Of a stretch of DNA of 64,000 nucleotides, positions 36,155 to 44,035 are shown in pieces. The stretch's first letter is position 1; each line of letters starts with the position of its first letter. The position numbers and the translations under genes are program-made. This DNA is from Mycobacterium decipiens (GTDB lineage Bacteria; Actinomycetota; Actinomycetes; Mycobacteriales; Mycobacteriaceae). The DNA lies in contig NZ_OY970459.1 of the NCBI RefSeq assembly GCF_963853665.1, forward strand, positions 2,418,001-2,482,000, given 5' to 3'. Under the pieces are notes generated by a model. That model had not been told where the DNA came from. It saw only the letters and a list, made by a program, of their open reading frames with translations, and did no database searches.

Positions 36155-37573
36155 CTACGCAACGCGTCCCCAATGCCCACTGTCAGCGACCCGCCCACAC
36201 ACGGACTTCATCGCTGCCATATACCGGGCAACTGATTTCCGGGCAACCGGGTTGTCTGGAAACATAACCGCCATTGCCGTGCCCTCTTCGTACTTGAATA
36301 CATAGATGGTTAGTTGATATGAATATCTACCGTCTGAGTAGATCCCGATATTCTTGGCATTACCCAACTCGGCGGTGAGCACGGCGTTCAGTGGGGCGGC
36401 GCCGCCATGCAAGAAGTTCGAGACCGGAAAGTTCGGTCGAGGCCTGCTCAACCACGGTGCCAATTCCAATACTCGGTAATACGGCACCTTCGCCAAATCC
36501 AGACCCGAGTCGAATGAGGCTTGTGCTGCCCAAGCGGCATCATTAAAAGATGCTGCAGCTATTGGGACGATGATCGGAACCAGGCCGGTAAACCAGCCCT
36601 GAGTCATGAAGTTTTCCGTACTGCGGCGCGTATCTCTGGGAGTTAGTCCGAAATATGTGACAGCGCCCGTAAACTCATGCTCCACCAGGGCGAAACAGGC
36701 GAACAAGCCGCCGACGAAGCGTGCGCCGGCCACCGTGCAGGCTGAGTCGAATCTCGCGGTCTGTTCCGCATCCATCAGGAGTTCGGTGGCCATGTCACTA
36801 CAGGTGGGCACCAATGGATTACCCAGTGGAAGTGGGAACTCGGGCAGGCTTCCATTGTTATTATCGGCGAAGTCGATCCACGCGCGTACCTGCGGCGAAT
36901 CCACGGTCAAAGCTGACGTGTACCGGCGTTCTTGGGTGCAGAAATCGTCATAGCTGCCGGCCTCGGGCAGCACAAGGGGGTCATTGCCTGCGGTCAACGC
37001 CGCATACATCGCATGGGACTCCAACATCGTAATACCGATTAGCGTCGCGTCCCCGTGGACATGATCAATACTCGCATAGAATGTGAAGTGGTCTTCGCTT
37101 TGGATAATGCCAAAGGTAAAGCAATCCCACTGAAACGGATTCGGTGTCGCCACTACATGGTCGTGCAATTCTTCAACGGTCATCTTGCCGCGATCGGTCG
37201 GCGCGAATTCGATGTCAGCAGGATCGCTGATGACACGTCTTATGATGTCACCAGTACCGGTGTACTCGAACCAACTACGGAACGTATCATGTCGACGCAG
37301 GTATGCATTGAGGGCATAATTCATGACACGAATATCGCACTGACCGGGAACCTCGCAAGTCGCGATGAGTAGTCGTGAATAGTCGAGCCCGGAGGCTGTT
37401 CGTTCGTAATAGCCACGAAGATGTTGGGCCTGCATGTAGCTGACTGGTACGGGACTGACCGGAGCTTGCCGGGCCTTTTCCCTGGCCGCAGTGGTCGGGT
37501 GCCACGAGGTGACCAGGCCCGGGCTCAGTGTCCATTCATCAATTGAGCCGATCGCAATTTTCCCGATGCGCAA
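36155..37573 (-). CDS. PapA3-like polyketide-associated acyltransferase
   Basis: 472 residues if translation begins at TTG 37573 (LRIGKIAIGSIDEW) after a GAGGA ribosome site; this equals the length of PapA3. The frame is open further up to 37693, but the extra 40 residues have no family similarity. The acyltransferase HxxxD motif is HVHGD (His171-Asp175). Segments PVSYMQAQHLRGYYER, GLTPRDTRRSTENFMTQGWF and IGIYSDGRYSYQL are characteristic of the trehalose-acylating PapA1/A2/A3 group. PapA3 puts acyl chains on trehalose in PAT synthesis, so the acceptor here is probably trehalose, though another sugar cannot be excluded. Base composition is lower in GC than the flanking genes. First gene of papA-mmpL-chp. 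Confidence 0.92.
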   Translation of the reverse strand: MRIGKIAIGSIDEWTLSPGLVTSWHPTTAAREKARQAPVSPVPVSYMQAQHLRGYYERTASGLDYSRLLIATCEVPGQCDIRVMNYALNAYLRRHDTFRSWFEYTGTGDIIRRVISDPADIEFAPTDRGKMTVEELHDHVVATPNPFQWDCFTFGIIQSEDHFTFYASIDHVHGDATLIGITMLESHAMYAALTAGNDPLVLPEAGSYDDFCTQERRYTSALTVDSPQVRAWIDFADNNNGSLPEFPLPLGNPLVPTCSDMATELLMDAEQTARFDSACTVAGARFVGGLFACFALVEHEFTGAVTYFGLTPRDTRRSTENFMTQGWFTGLVPIIVPIAAASFNDAAWAAQASFDSGLDLAKVPYYRVLELAPWLSRPRPNFPVSNFLHGGAAPLNAVLTAELGNAKNIGIYSDGRYSYQLTIYVFKYEEGTAMAVMFPDNPVARKSVARYMAAMKSVCGRVADSGHWGRVA

Positions 37574-38018
37574 TGTTGAATCCTCACATCCCGTGGGCCG
37601 AGCGCTGCTGTAATCGAAGGCCGCCTGGTGGTCCAAGCAGCCTCGCCGAAGACTACCGGGCGGCCAGCAGTTTCGCTCGGGTGCAATGGGCACTTTAGGG
37701 AATAGCTCGCTGTAGTACTGGTCAATGATTGGGCATCAAGTGACTACATCCTTGGCGAGTTCGATCGGCCCCGCTGCGGCGGTGATGGCGGGAGCGGGCG
37801 GCCGTGCGCGGGGTACCGCTGGACATCAGACTGGGTGCACGCGATGGGTTGCGATTATTAAATTCTATGATTAGTCGATGAAGCGGCTGAGCAGGGGAGC
37901 CAACGGTGCGACCGCCGCATCTGCGTGTGGGCAAACGGCGTGACGAAACCGTGTGGAGCGGTCGATGTGCCATGATGACCACGCCGTCAAGGCCGGAGTC
38001 AGGGAGCCTTCAGGAGCA
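37574..38018. other. Divergent intergenic region, papA / Rv1683-like
   Basis: About 445 bp with no convincing gene (the papA frame is open to 37693 and the Rv1683-like frame from 37953, both treated as non-coding extensions). It must hold the promoters of the papA operon (minus) and of the Rv1683-like gene (plus). The main visible structure is the AT-rich shared element at 37854-37881, which includes TATGAT (37866-37871) as a possible plus-strand -10. AGGAG (38012-38016) is the Shine-Dalgarno for the plus-strand gene. This is also the right border of the accessory lipid block. Confidence 0.5.
37854..37881 (+). promoter_or_regulatory. AT-rich shared element, copy 2 (upstream of papA)
   Basis: The segment begins ATTATTAAATTCTATGATTA. 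It differs from copy 1 (19529-19556) at 5 of 28 positions (10, 13, 15, 21, 25). It lies about 280 bp upstream of the papA start and 140 bp upstream of the Rv1683-like start, in the same orientation as copy 1, and brackets the PKS-to-papA block. Confidence 0.45.
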
Positions 38019-41006
38019 GTGGTGGATCTCAATTTTTCGATGGTGACGCGACCGATCGAGCGTCTGGTGGCCACGGCGCAGAACGGTTTGGAAGTCCTGC
38101 GACTCGGGGGTCTGGAGACCGGCAGTGTCCCGTCGCCGTCCCAGATCGTCGAGAGCGTACCGATGTACAAGCTGCGGCGTTATTTTCCGCCGGACAACCG
38201 GCCGGGACAGCCGTCGGTGGGTCCGCCGGTGCTGATGGTGCACCCGATGATGATGTCGGCGGATATGTGGGACGTCACCCGCGAGGACGGCGCGGTGGGG
38301 ATTCTGCACGCCAGCGGGCTGGATCCCTGGGTAATCGACTTCGGTTCACCCGACGAGGTCGAGGGCGGCATGCGCCGCAATCTGGCCGACCACATCGTCG
38401 CGCTGGGTGAGGCGATCGACACGGTGAAGGACGCCACCGGCCACGATGTGCACATCGTCGGGTATTCCCAGGGCGGGATGTTCTGTTACCAGGCCGCGGC
38501 ATACCGGCGTTCCAAGGACATCGCCAGCGTGGTGGCCTTCGGCTCGCCGGTGGACACTCTGGCCGCGCTGCCCATGGGCATCCCGGCGAACATGGGTGTC
38601 GCGGTCGCCGATTTCATGGCCGATCACGTCTTCAACCGGTTGGACATCCCAAGCTGGATGGCGCGCATGGGTTTTCAGATGATGGATCCGCTCAAAACCG
38701 CCAAGGCCCGGGTCGACTTCATGCGTCAGCTGCACGACCGCGAGGCGCTGCTGCCACGCGAACAACAGCGCAGATTCCTTGAGCGCGAGGGATGGATCGC
38801 CTGGTCGGGCCCGGCGATCTCGGAACTGCTCAAGCAGTTCATCGCCCACAATCGAATGATGACGGGCGGTTTTGCGATCAGCGGCCAAATGGTGACGCTC
38901 ACCGATATCACCTGCCCGATCCTGGCGTTCGTCGGTGAGGTCGACGACATCGGCCAGCCGGCGTCGGTGCGCGGTATCCGACGGGCCGCGCCCAACTCCC
39001 AGGTCTACGAATGTCTCATCCGGACAGGCCATTTTGGTCTCGTCGTGGGATCCCGAGCGGCACAGCAGAGCTGGCCGACCGTCGCCGATTGGGTGCACTG
39101 GATCTCCAGCGGTGCCCCCCAGCCGGAAAACATCGACCTGATGGCCGATCAGCCGGCCGAACATACCGACAGCGGTGTCGCTTTCAGTTCCCGGGTCGCG
39201 CACGGGCTCGGGGAGGTCTCTGAGGCGGCGTTGGCGCTGGCTCGTGGCGCGGCCGATGCGGTCGTCACGGCCAACAGATCGGTTCGCACCCTGGCCGTGG
39301 AGACGGTCCGGACACTGCCGCGGCTGGCGCGGTTGGGACAGCTCAACGACCGCACTCGGATCTCGCTGGGCAGCGTCATCGATGAACAGGCACGCGATGC
39401 CCCGAGGGGCGAATTTCTGTTGTTCGACGGGCGCGTGCATACCTACGAGGCCGTGAACCGGCGGATCAACAACGTCGTTCGTGGCCTGATCGCGGTCGGG
39501 GTTCGCCAGGGTGACCGCGTCGGTGTGCTTATGGAGACTCGGCCCAGCGCGCTGGTCGCCATCGCCGCGCTGTCCCGGCTGGGTGCGGTCGCGGTGGTGA
39601 TGCGCCCGGATGCCGACCTGTCCGCGTCGGTCCGGCTCGGCAGAGTGACCGAGATCCTGACCGATCCCACCAACCTGGATGCCGCGCGCCAGTTGCCCGG
39701 ACAGGTGCTGGTGCTCGGTGGCGGTGAGTCGCGCGATCTGGACCTGCCGGCCGACGCCGACGTCATCGACATGGAGAAGATCGACCCGGACGCCGTCGAT
39801 TTGCCCGCGTGGTATCGGCCCAATCCCGGACTGGCGCGGGATCTGGCGTTCATCGCCTTCAGTTCGGCCGGCGGCGATCTGGTTGCCAAGCAGATCACCA
39901 ACTACCGCTGGGCAGTGTCGGCCTTCGGGACCGCCTCGACGGCGGCCCTCGATCGCAGGGACACGGTGTACTGCTTGACGCCGCTGCACCACGAGTCTGC
40001 ACTGTTGGTCAGCCTGGGTGGCGCGGTCGTGGGTGGAACCCGCATCGCTTTGTCCCGCGGCCTGCGCCCGGACCGGTTCGTGGCCGAGGTGCGGCAGTAC
40101 GGCGTCACCGTCGTCTCGTATACCTGGGCGATGCTGCGCGACGTGGTCGACGATCCGGCGTTTGTGCTGCATGGCAACCATCCGGTCCGGCTGTTTATCG
40201 GCTCGGGCATGCCGACCGGACTGTGGGAGCGGGTTGTCGAGGCGTTCGCACCGGCGCACGTCGTCGAGTTCTTCGCCACCACCGACGGACAGGCGGTGCT
40301 CGCCAACGTGGTCGGCGCCAAGATCGGCAGCAAGGGTCGTCCGCTACCTGGTGCCGGGCGCGTCGAGCTCGGTGCCTACGACGCCGAACAGGACCTAATT
40401 CTGGAGAACGACCGTGGCTTCGTGCAGGTCGCCGACGCCAACCAGATCGGGGTGCTGCTCGCGCAGTCCAGGGGGCCGATCGATCCGACCGCGTCGGTCA
40501 AACGCGGGGTTTTCGCTCCCGCCGATACCTGGATATCCACCGACTACCTGTTCTGGCGTGACGACGATGGGGACTACTGGCTGGCGGGTGGGCGCGGCTC
40601 GGTGGTGCGTACCGCGCGCGGGATGGTCTACGCCGAGCCGGTTACCGACGCGCTGGGCCTCATTACCGGCGTCGACCTCGCGGTGACCTACGGCGTCTTG
40701 GTGCGCGGCAAGGACGTCGCGGTGTCGGCGATGACGTTGCTGCCGGGAGCGACCGTCACAGCCGCCGACTTGACCGAAGCCGTGGCGAGCATGCCGGTAG
40801 GGCGCGGACCCGACATCGTGCACGTGGTTCCGCAGCTGACGCTCAGCGGTACCTACCGGCCAACGGTCAGCGCGCTGCGGGCCGCCGGGATTCCCAAAGC
40901 GGGGCGTCAGACATGGTATTTCGACTCCGGCGGCGCCGAGTATCGGCGATTGACTCCGACGGTCCGCTCCGGGTTAGCTGGCCAGCATCGGCGCACCAAT
41001 GCTTGA
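38019..41006 (+). CDS. Bifunctional alpha/beta-hydrolase - acyl-CoA-synthetase-like protein (Rv1683 ortholog)
   Basis: 995 residues from GTG 38019, or 994 from GTG 38022, which is better spaced from AGGAG; H37Rv Rv1683 has 999. The N-terminal half (about 1-370) is an alpha/beta-hydrolase of the PHA-synthase/lipase type with nucleophile motif GYSQGG (in HIVGYSQGGMFCYQA). The C-terminal half (about 440-990) has the ANL adenylating-enzyme fold (VRQGDRVGVLMETRPSALVA; SRGLRPDRFVAEVRQYGV). The ATP loop is degenerate, reading FSSAGGDLVAKQ where YTSGTTGxPK is expected, so adenylation may be weak or lost. Rv1683 has been connected with triacylglycerol metabolism. It is core gene content, not part of the accessory locus, although it could supply lipid substrates. 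Confidence 0.92.
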   Translation: MVDLNFSMVTRPIERLVATAQNGLEVLRLGGLETGSVPSPSQIVESVPMYKLRRYFPPDNRPGQPSVGPPVLMVHPMMMSADMWDVTREDGAVGILHASGLDPWVIDFGSPDEVEGGMRRNLADHIVALGEAIDTVKDATGHDVHIVGYSQGGMFCYQAAAYRRSKDIASVVAFGSPVDTLAALPMGIPANMGVAVADFMADHVFNRLDIPSWMARMGFQMMDPLKTAKARVDFMRQLHDREALLPREQQRRFLEREGWIAWSGPAISELLKQFIAHNRMMTGGFAISGQMVTLTDITCPILAFVGEVDDIGQPASVRGIRRAAPNSQVYECLIRTGHFGLVVGSRAAQQSWPTVADWVHWISSGAPQPENIDLMADQPAEHTDSGVAFSSRVAHGLGEVSEAALALARGAADAVVTANRSVRTLAVETVRTLPRLARLGQLNDRTRISLGSVIDEQARDAPRGEFLLFDGRVHTYEAVNRRINNVVRGLIAVGVRQGDRVGVLMETRPSALVAIAALSRLGAVAVVMRPDADLSASVRLGRVTEILTDPTNLDAARQLPGQVLVLGGGESRDLDLPADADVIDMEKIDPDAVDLPAWYRPNPGLARDLAFIAFSSAGGDLVAKQITNYRWAVSAFGTASTAALDRRDTVYCLTPLHHESALLVSLGGAVVGGTRIALSRGLRPDRFVAEVRQYGVTVVSYTWAMLRDVVDDPAFVLHGNHPVRLFIGSGMPTGLWERVVEAFAPAHVVEFFATTDGQAVLANVVGAKIGSKGRPLPGAGRVELGAYDAEQDLILENDRGFVQVADANQIGVLLAQSRGPIDPTASVKRGVFAPADTWISTDYLFWRDDDGDYWLAGGRGSVVRTARGMVYAEPVTDALGLITGVDLAVTYGVLVRGKDVAVSAMTLLPGATVTAADLTEAVASMPVGRGPDIVHVVPQLTLSGTYRPTVSALRAAGIPKAGRQTWYFDSGGAEYRRLTPTVRSGLAGQHRRTNA

Positions 41007-41220
41007 CGATGTGCTGCTGAGCATCCTGGTGTGCCCGGCTGACCGGGGTCCGATGGTGCTGGTCGAGGACGGCGGCACCAAAGTGCTCTATAACCCGCGG
41101 CTGCGGCGCCTCTATCGCATCGAGGACGGCATCCCGGTTCTACTGGTCGATGAGGCCCGTGACGTCAGCGATGAGGAACACGACCGATTGATGGCGAGAG
41201 TTCCGGCAGATCCCCAGTGA
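40999..41220 (+). CDS. Trm112-like small protein (Rv1684 ortholog)
   Basis: A 73-residue protein that overlaps the preceding gene by 8 bp, implying coupled translation. The Trm112/UPF0434 fold is recognisable (LLSILVCPADRGPMVL, LYNPRLRRLYRIEDGIPVLL). Only one Cys remains, so zinc binding as in canonical Trm112 is unlikely. Members may act as small partner proteins of methyltransferases; no specific function can be given here. Its last 56 bp overlap the 3' end of the converging TetR gene. Confidence 0.88.
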   Translation: MLDDVLLSILVCPADRGPMVLVEDGGTKVLYNPRLRRLYRIEDGIPVLLVDEARDVSDEEHDRLMARVPADPQ

Positions 41221-41809
41221 GGTAGCGCTGCAGATTCGGTGCGATTGCCTGCGCGATCTGTTCTGCCGGCAGGGACGCGAACGGTTCGACCTTGACGATG
41301 TAGCGAACCATGACCACGCCCATCAATTGCGATGCGACGAATTGGGCCCGGATTTGGCCCGTTCCTCGCGGAACATCGACTCGGGCACCGACCTCCGCGG
41401 TTATCACCTCCTGCAGGAAGGAGCGGGCCAGATCTACCTCGGTGCCCGCGATCAGCGACCGTACTCTTGCGATGAGCCCGGCGCCCAGTTCGGAATCCCA
41501 GATTGTCAGCAAGACCGAGGCGAGTTTGAGTCCGAGTTCGTCGACGGGGGTTTCCCGAATGGGTATCAACACTGTCATGGGGTCGATCGGCATGTGGATC
41601 GCCGCGGCAAAAAGCTGTTGTTTGGTACCGAAATAATGATGTACCAGGGCGGCATCCACTTCGGCCGCCGCGGCCACGGACCGTATCGAGGTCCGGTCAA
41701 TACCGTTGTGCGCAAACAGTTCTCGGGCGCAGGTCAGGATGCGCTGCCGGGTATCGGAATTGCCGGCGGGGCGCCCGGGCCGCCTGCGCCCATTCTTGGT
41801 GGTCGTCAC
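41165..41809 (-). CDS. TetR-family regulator (Rv1685c ortholog)
   Basis: 214 residues with an N-terminal TetR helix-turn-helix (QRILTCARELFAHNGIDRTS, then IRSVAAAAEVDAALVHHYFG, TKQQLFAAAI). It begins one base after the stop of the ABC permease gene and is the last gene of the minus-strand operon ATPase-permease-regulator. It probably represses this operon: a perfect palindrome sits between the -35 and -10 of the operon promoter (43340-43352). Inducer unknown; a drug or lipid substrate of the exporter is usual for this arrangement. Confidence 0.93.
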   Translation of the reverse strand: MTTTKNGRRRPGRPAGNSDTRQRILTCARELFAHNGIDRTSIRSVAAAAEVDAALVHHYFGTKQQLFAAAIHMPIDPMTVLIPIRETPVDELGLKLASVLLTIWDSELGAGLIARVRSLIAGTEVDLARSFLQEVITAEVGARVDVPRGTGQIRAQFVASQLMGVVMVRYIVKVEPFASLPAEQIAQAIAPNLQRYLTGDLPELSPSIGRVPHR

Positions 41810-41810
41810 G

Positions 41811-42629
41811 TTAGGGTGTCCGTCGCCGTAGTGTTGCCGCAGCCAGGCCCAGTGCGGCGATCGCGAACACCAACACGACGACCATGTCGCGCACTGCTAT
41901 GTCGGTCAGTTCCGGGTGCGCGCCCACCTGCTGGAGGGCTTCCAATGCGTAGCTGGCCGGCATCACGTTGCTGATCCACTCCAGCCAGTTCGGCATCGCG
42001 GACCGCGGGACGATCACCCCGGCCAGCAGCAGCTGCGGCACGATCACCACCGGCATGAACTGGACGGCTTGAAACTCGGTACGCGCGAAGGCGCTGCACA
42101 GCAATCCCAGGCCGACGCCTAGAACCGCGTTGATGATCGCGATGACGAAGACCCACAGCGGGTTTCCCGCGGTGTCGAGCCCGAGTAGCCAGAACGACAC
42201 GATGCAGGCCAGGGTCGCTTGCGCCGCCGCGGCGATCGAAAACGCGGTTCCGTATGCCGCCAGCAGGTCGAACCGGCGCAGCGGCGTGGTCAGAATGCGC
42301 TCCAATGTTCCCGAGGCCCGCTCGCGCTGCATGGTGATCGAGGTGATCAGAAACATCAGCAGCAGCGGGAACAGGCCCAGCAGAATCAGGCAGGCGGTGT
42401 TGAATGGCGCGGGGGTGCCGGGCCGATGCGGGACCTTCTCGAACATGAAGTACATCAACGTGATAATCGCGCTCGGCACCACCAGGATCATCGCGACGCT
42501 GCGGTGATCGGCGGCCAGCTGACGCAGGATTCGCGCCGTGGTCGCGATGTACGCCTGCAGGCCTACACGGCCTGACGTGCGCTGCCGCGTTTGATGATGG
42601 TCAGAAACGCTTCGTCCAGCGATGTGCAT
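41811..42629 (-). CDS. ABC-2 type exporter permease (Rv1686c ortholog)
   Basis: An ABC-2 permease with about six hydrophobic segments (VAMILVVPSAIITLMYFMF; ACLILLGLFPLLLMFLITSI; WVFVIAIINAVLGVGLGLL; MVVVLVFAIAALGLAAATLR) and the conserved cytoplasmic loop MQRERASGTLERILTTP. The H37Rv annotation (226 aa) starts at MILVVPSA, inside the first helix. The upstream residues QAYIATTARILRQLAADHRS match the normal N-terminus of the family, so a longer form is likely. ATG 42629 is used, which overlaps the ATPase gene by 67 bp; the exact start is uncertain. It pairs with the ATPase upstream. Confidence 0.88.
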   Translation of the reverse strand: MHIAGRSVSDHHQTRQRTSGRVGLQAYIATTARILRQLAADHRSVAMILVVPSAIITLMYFMFEKVPHRPGTPAPFNTACLILLGLFPLLLMFLITSITMQRERASGTLERILTTPLRRFDLLAAYGTAFSIAAAAQATLACIVSFWLLGLDTAGNPLWVFVIAIINAVLGVGLGLLCSAFARTEFQAVQFMPVVIVPQLLLAGVIVPRSAMPNWLEWISNVMPASYALEALQQVGAHPELTDIAVRDMVVVLVFAIAALGLAAATLRRRTP

Positions 42630-43327
42630 CCGGTGTCCTCTCGGAGTTGGGTTCCGGTGGTGTGGGCGACCAGGCGGCCTTCACGCATCAGCAACAGGTC
42701 ACCGCAGTGATCGGCCTCGTCCATGACGTGGCTGGAGACCAGCAGCGTGGTCCCGTCGCGGGCGAGATCGTTGAACTGCTCCCAGAGATCCGCCCGCAGC
42801 ACCGGGTCCAGGCCCACCGTCGGCTCGTCAAGCACAAGCAGTTCAGGCTGGCAGACCAACGCGCACGCCAGCGACACCCGGGTGCGTTGACCACCAGAGA
42901 GGTTGCCGCAGTAGGCGGTGCGGTGATCCGTTAGCCCTACCCGCTCGATGGCGTTCTCGGCGGCGCTTCTGTCGAAGCCATACAGCGACGCGAGGTAGCC
43001 GACGTTGTCGATGATCCGCAGGTCGTTGTAGATGGTCGGGTCTTGGGGCAGGTATCCGACCCGCCGGCGCAGCGCTGCACACCCCGCAGGTTGACCGAGC
43101 ACGGTGACGGTACCCGACGCCACGATCTGGGTGCCGACGATGCAGCGGATCAGGGTGGTCTTGCCGCAGCCGGACGGGCCGAGCAGACCGGTGGTGGTGC
43201 CCCGAGCAATCGTTACCGAGAAGTCTTGCAGCGCTTCGCGTTTGCCACGAACCACCCGCAGACCGGCGATGCTGACGGCTGCATCGACGCCATCCGGCGT
43301 TAATTCAACGCGCGATGAACTCATCAT
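42563..43327 (-). CDS. ABC exporter ATP-binding protein (Rv1687c ortholog)
   Basis: 254 residues from ATG 43327. Walker A GPSGCGKTT, signature LSGGQRTRVSLACAL, Walker B LLVLDEPTVGLDP, H-loop SSHVMDEADH. It belongs to the DrrA/CcmA-type ATPases that power ABC-2 exporters. The frame is open to 43501, but the promoter lies immediately before 43327 and its -10 ends 7 nt from the ATG, so the mRNA is probably leaderless. First gene of the exporter-TetR operon. Confidence 0.93.
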   Translation of the reverse strand: MMSSSRVELTPDGVDAAVSIAGLRVVRGKREALQDFSVTIARGTTTGLLGPSGCGKTTLIRCIVGTQIVASGTVTVLGQPAGCAALRRRVGYLPQDPTIYNDLRIIDNVGYLASLYGFDRSAAENAIERVGLTDHRTAYCGNLSGGQRTRVSLACALVCQPELLVLDEPTVGLDPVLRADLWEQFNDLARDGTTLLVSSHVMDEADHCGDLLLMREGRLVAHTTGTQLREDTGCTSLDEAFLTIIKRGSARQAV

Positions 43328-43334
43328 CTGATGA

Positions 43335-43363
43335 ATATTGCAACCTGGTTGCGGGGTTGTCAA
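43335..43363 (-). promoter_or_regulatory. Promoter of the ABC exporter-TetR operon with TetR operator in the spacer
   Basis: Minus strand: TTGACA (43363-43358), 17-bp spacer, CAATAT (43340-43335), then 7 nt to the ATG at 43327. The palindrome GCAACCTGGTTGC (43340-43352) fills the spacer. A bound TetR dimer there would block RNA polymerase. The operon ends with a TetR gene, so autoregulation is the simple reading. Confidence 0.65.
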
Positions 43364-43412
43364 GTGCCAGGCTCGATAAGTCGCCTCGTTCCCGGGGTGC
43401 ACAATCTGTCCG

Positions 43413-44024
43413 GTGAGCGCTGAGCAACTCGCCGGCGACCCGGTCGCGGTGGCGCATCGACTGATCGGCGCCACTATCACCGGACGGGGGGTGTGCGGCA
43501 TCGTCGTCGAGGTCGAAGCGTATGGCGGGGGCCCCGACGGTCCCTGGCCGGACGCCGCCGCGCACTCCTACCGCGGCCGCAATGGCCGCAACGCCGTGAT
43601 GTTCGGGCCCCCCGGGCGGCTGTACACCTACCGAAGCCATGGCATCCATGTCTGCGCCAATGTCGCCTGCGCACCTGACGGCACGGCTGCCGCGGTGTTG
43701 CTGCGCGCCTGCGCCGTAGCCGACGGCGCGGATGTCGCCCGGACCCGGCGGGGCGAGGCGGTAAGCACCGTTGCGCTGGCGCGCGGTCCGGGGAATCTGT
43801 GTTCGGCCCTAGGAATCACCATGGCCGACAACGGGATCGACCTATTCGATCCGGACAGTCCGGTGCGGTTGCGGCTCAATGAGGGCGTTACCGCGCTGTC
43901 GGGTCCGCGCGTCGGAGTCAGCAAAGCCGCCGACCGGCCGTGGCGATTGTGGCTTGGCGGCCGACCGGAAGTCTCGGCATACCGCCGAAGCTCGCGGGCG
44001 CCGGCCCCGGGAGCCAGCGACTAG
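43413..44024 (+). CDS. mpg: 3-methyladenine DNA glycosylase (AAG/MPG family)
   Basis: 203 residues from GTG 43413, identical in length to H37Rv Rv1688. It removes alkylated purines in base excision repair. The catalytic Glu lies in [10 protein letters not shown]; other family segments are [19 protein letters not shown] and GIHVCANV. tyrS begins 11 bp downstream on the same strand. Confidence 0.95.
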   Translation: MSAEQLAGDPVAVAHRLIGATITGRGVCGIVVEVEAYGGGPDGPWPDAAAHSYRGRNGRNAVMFGPPGRLYTYRSHGIHVCANVACAPDGTAAAVLLRACAVADGADVARTRRGEAVSTVALARGPGNLCSALGITMADNGIDLFDPDSPVRLRLNEGVTALSGPRVGVSKAADRPWRLWLGGRPEVSAYRRSSRAPAPGASD

Positions 44025-44035
44025 AGTCTTGCGGG

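Noticed and set aside
37574..37693. 40-residue N-terminal extension of PapA
   Set aside because: TTG 37573 with GAGGA upstream gives the exact PapA3 length and start sequence.
38346..40259. 637-codon minus-strand frame antisense to the Rv1683-like gene
   Set aside because: Composition (Arg, His, Gln, Gly-rich) is that of a reverse-frame artefact and the plus strand carries a clear conserved protein.
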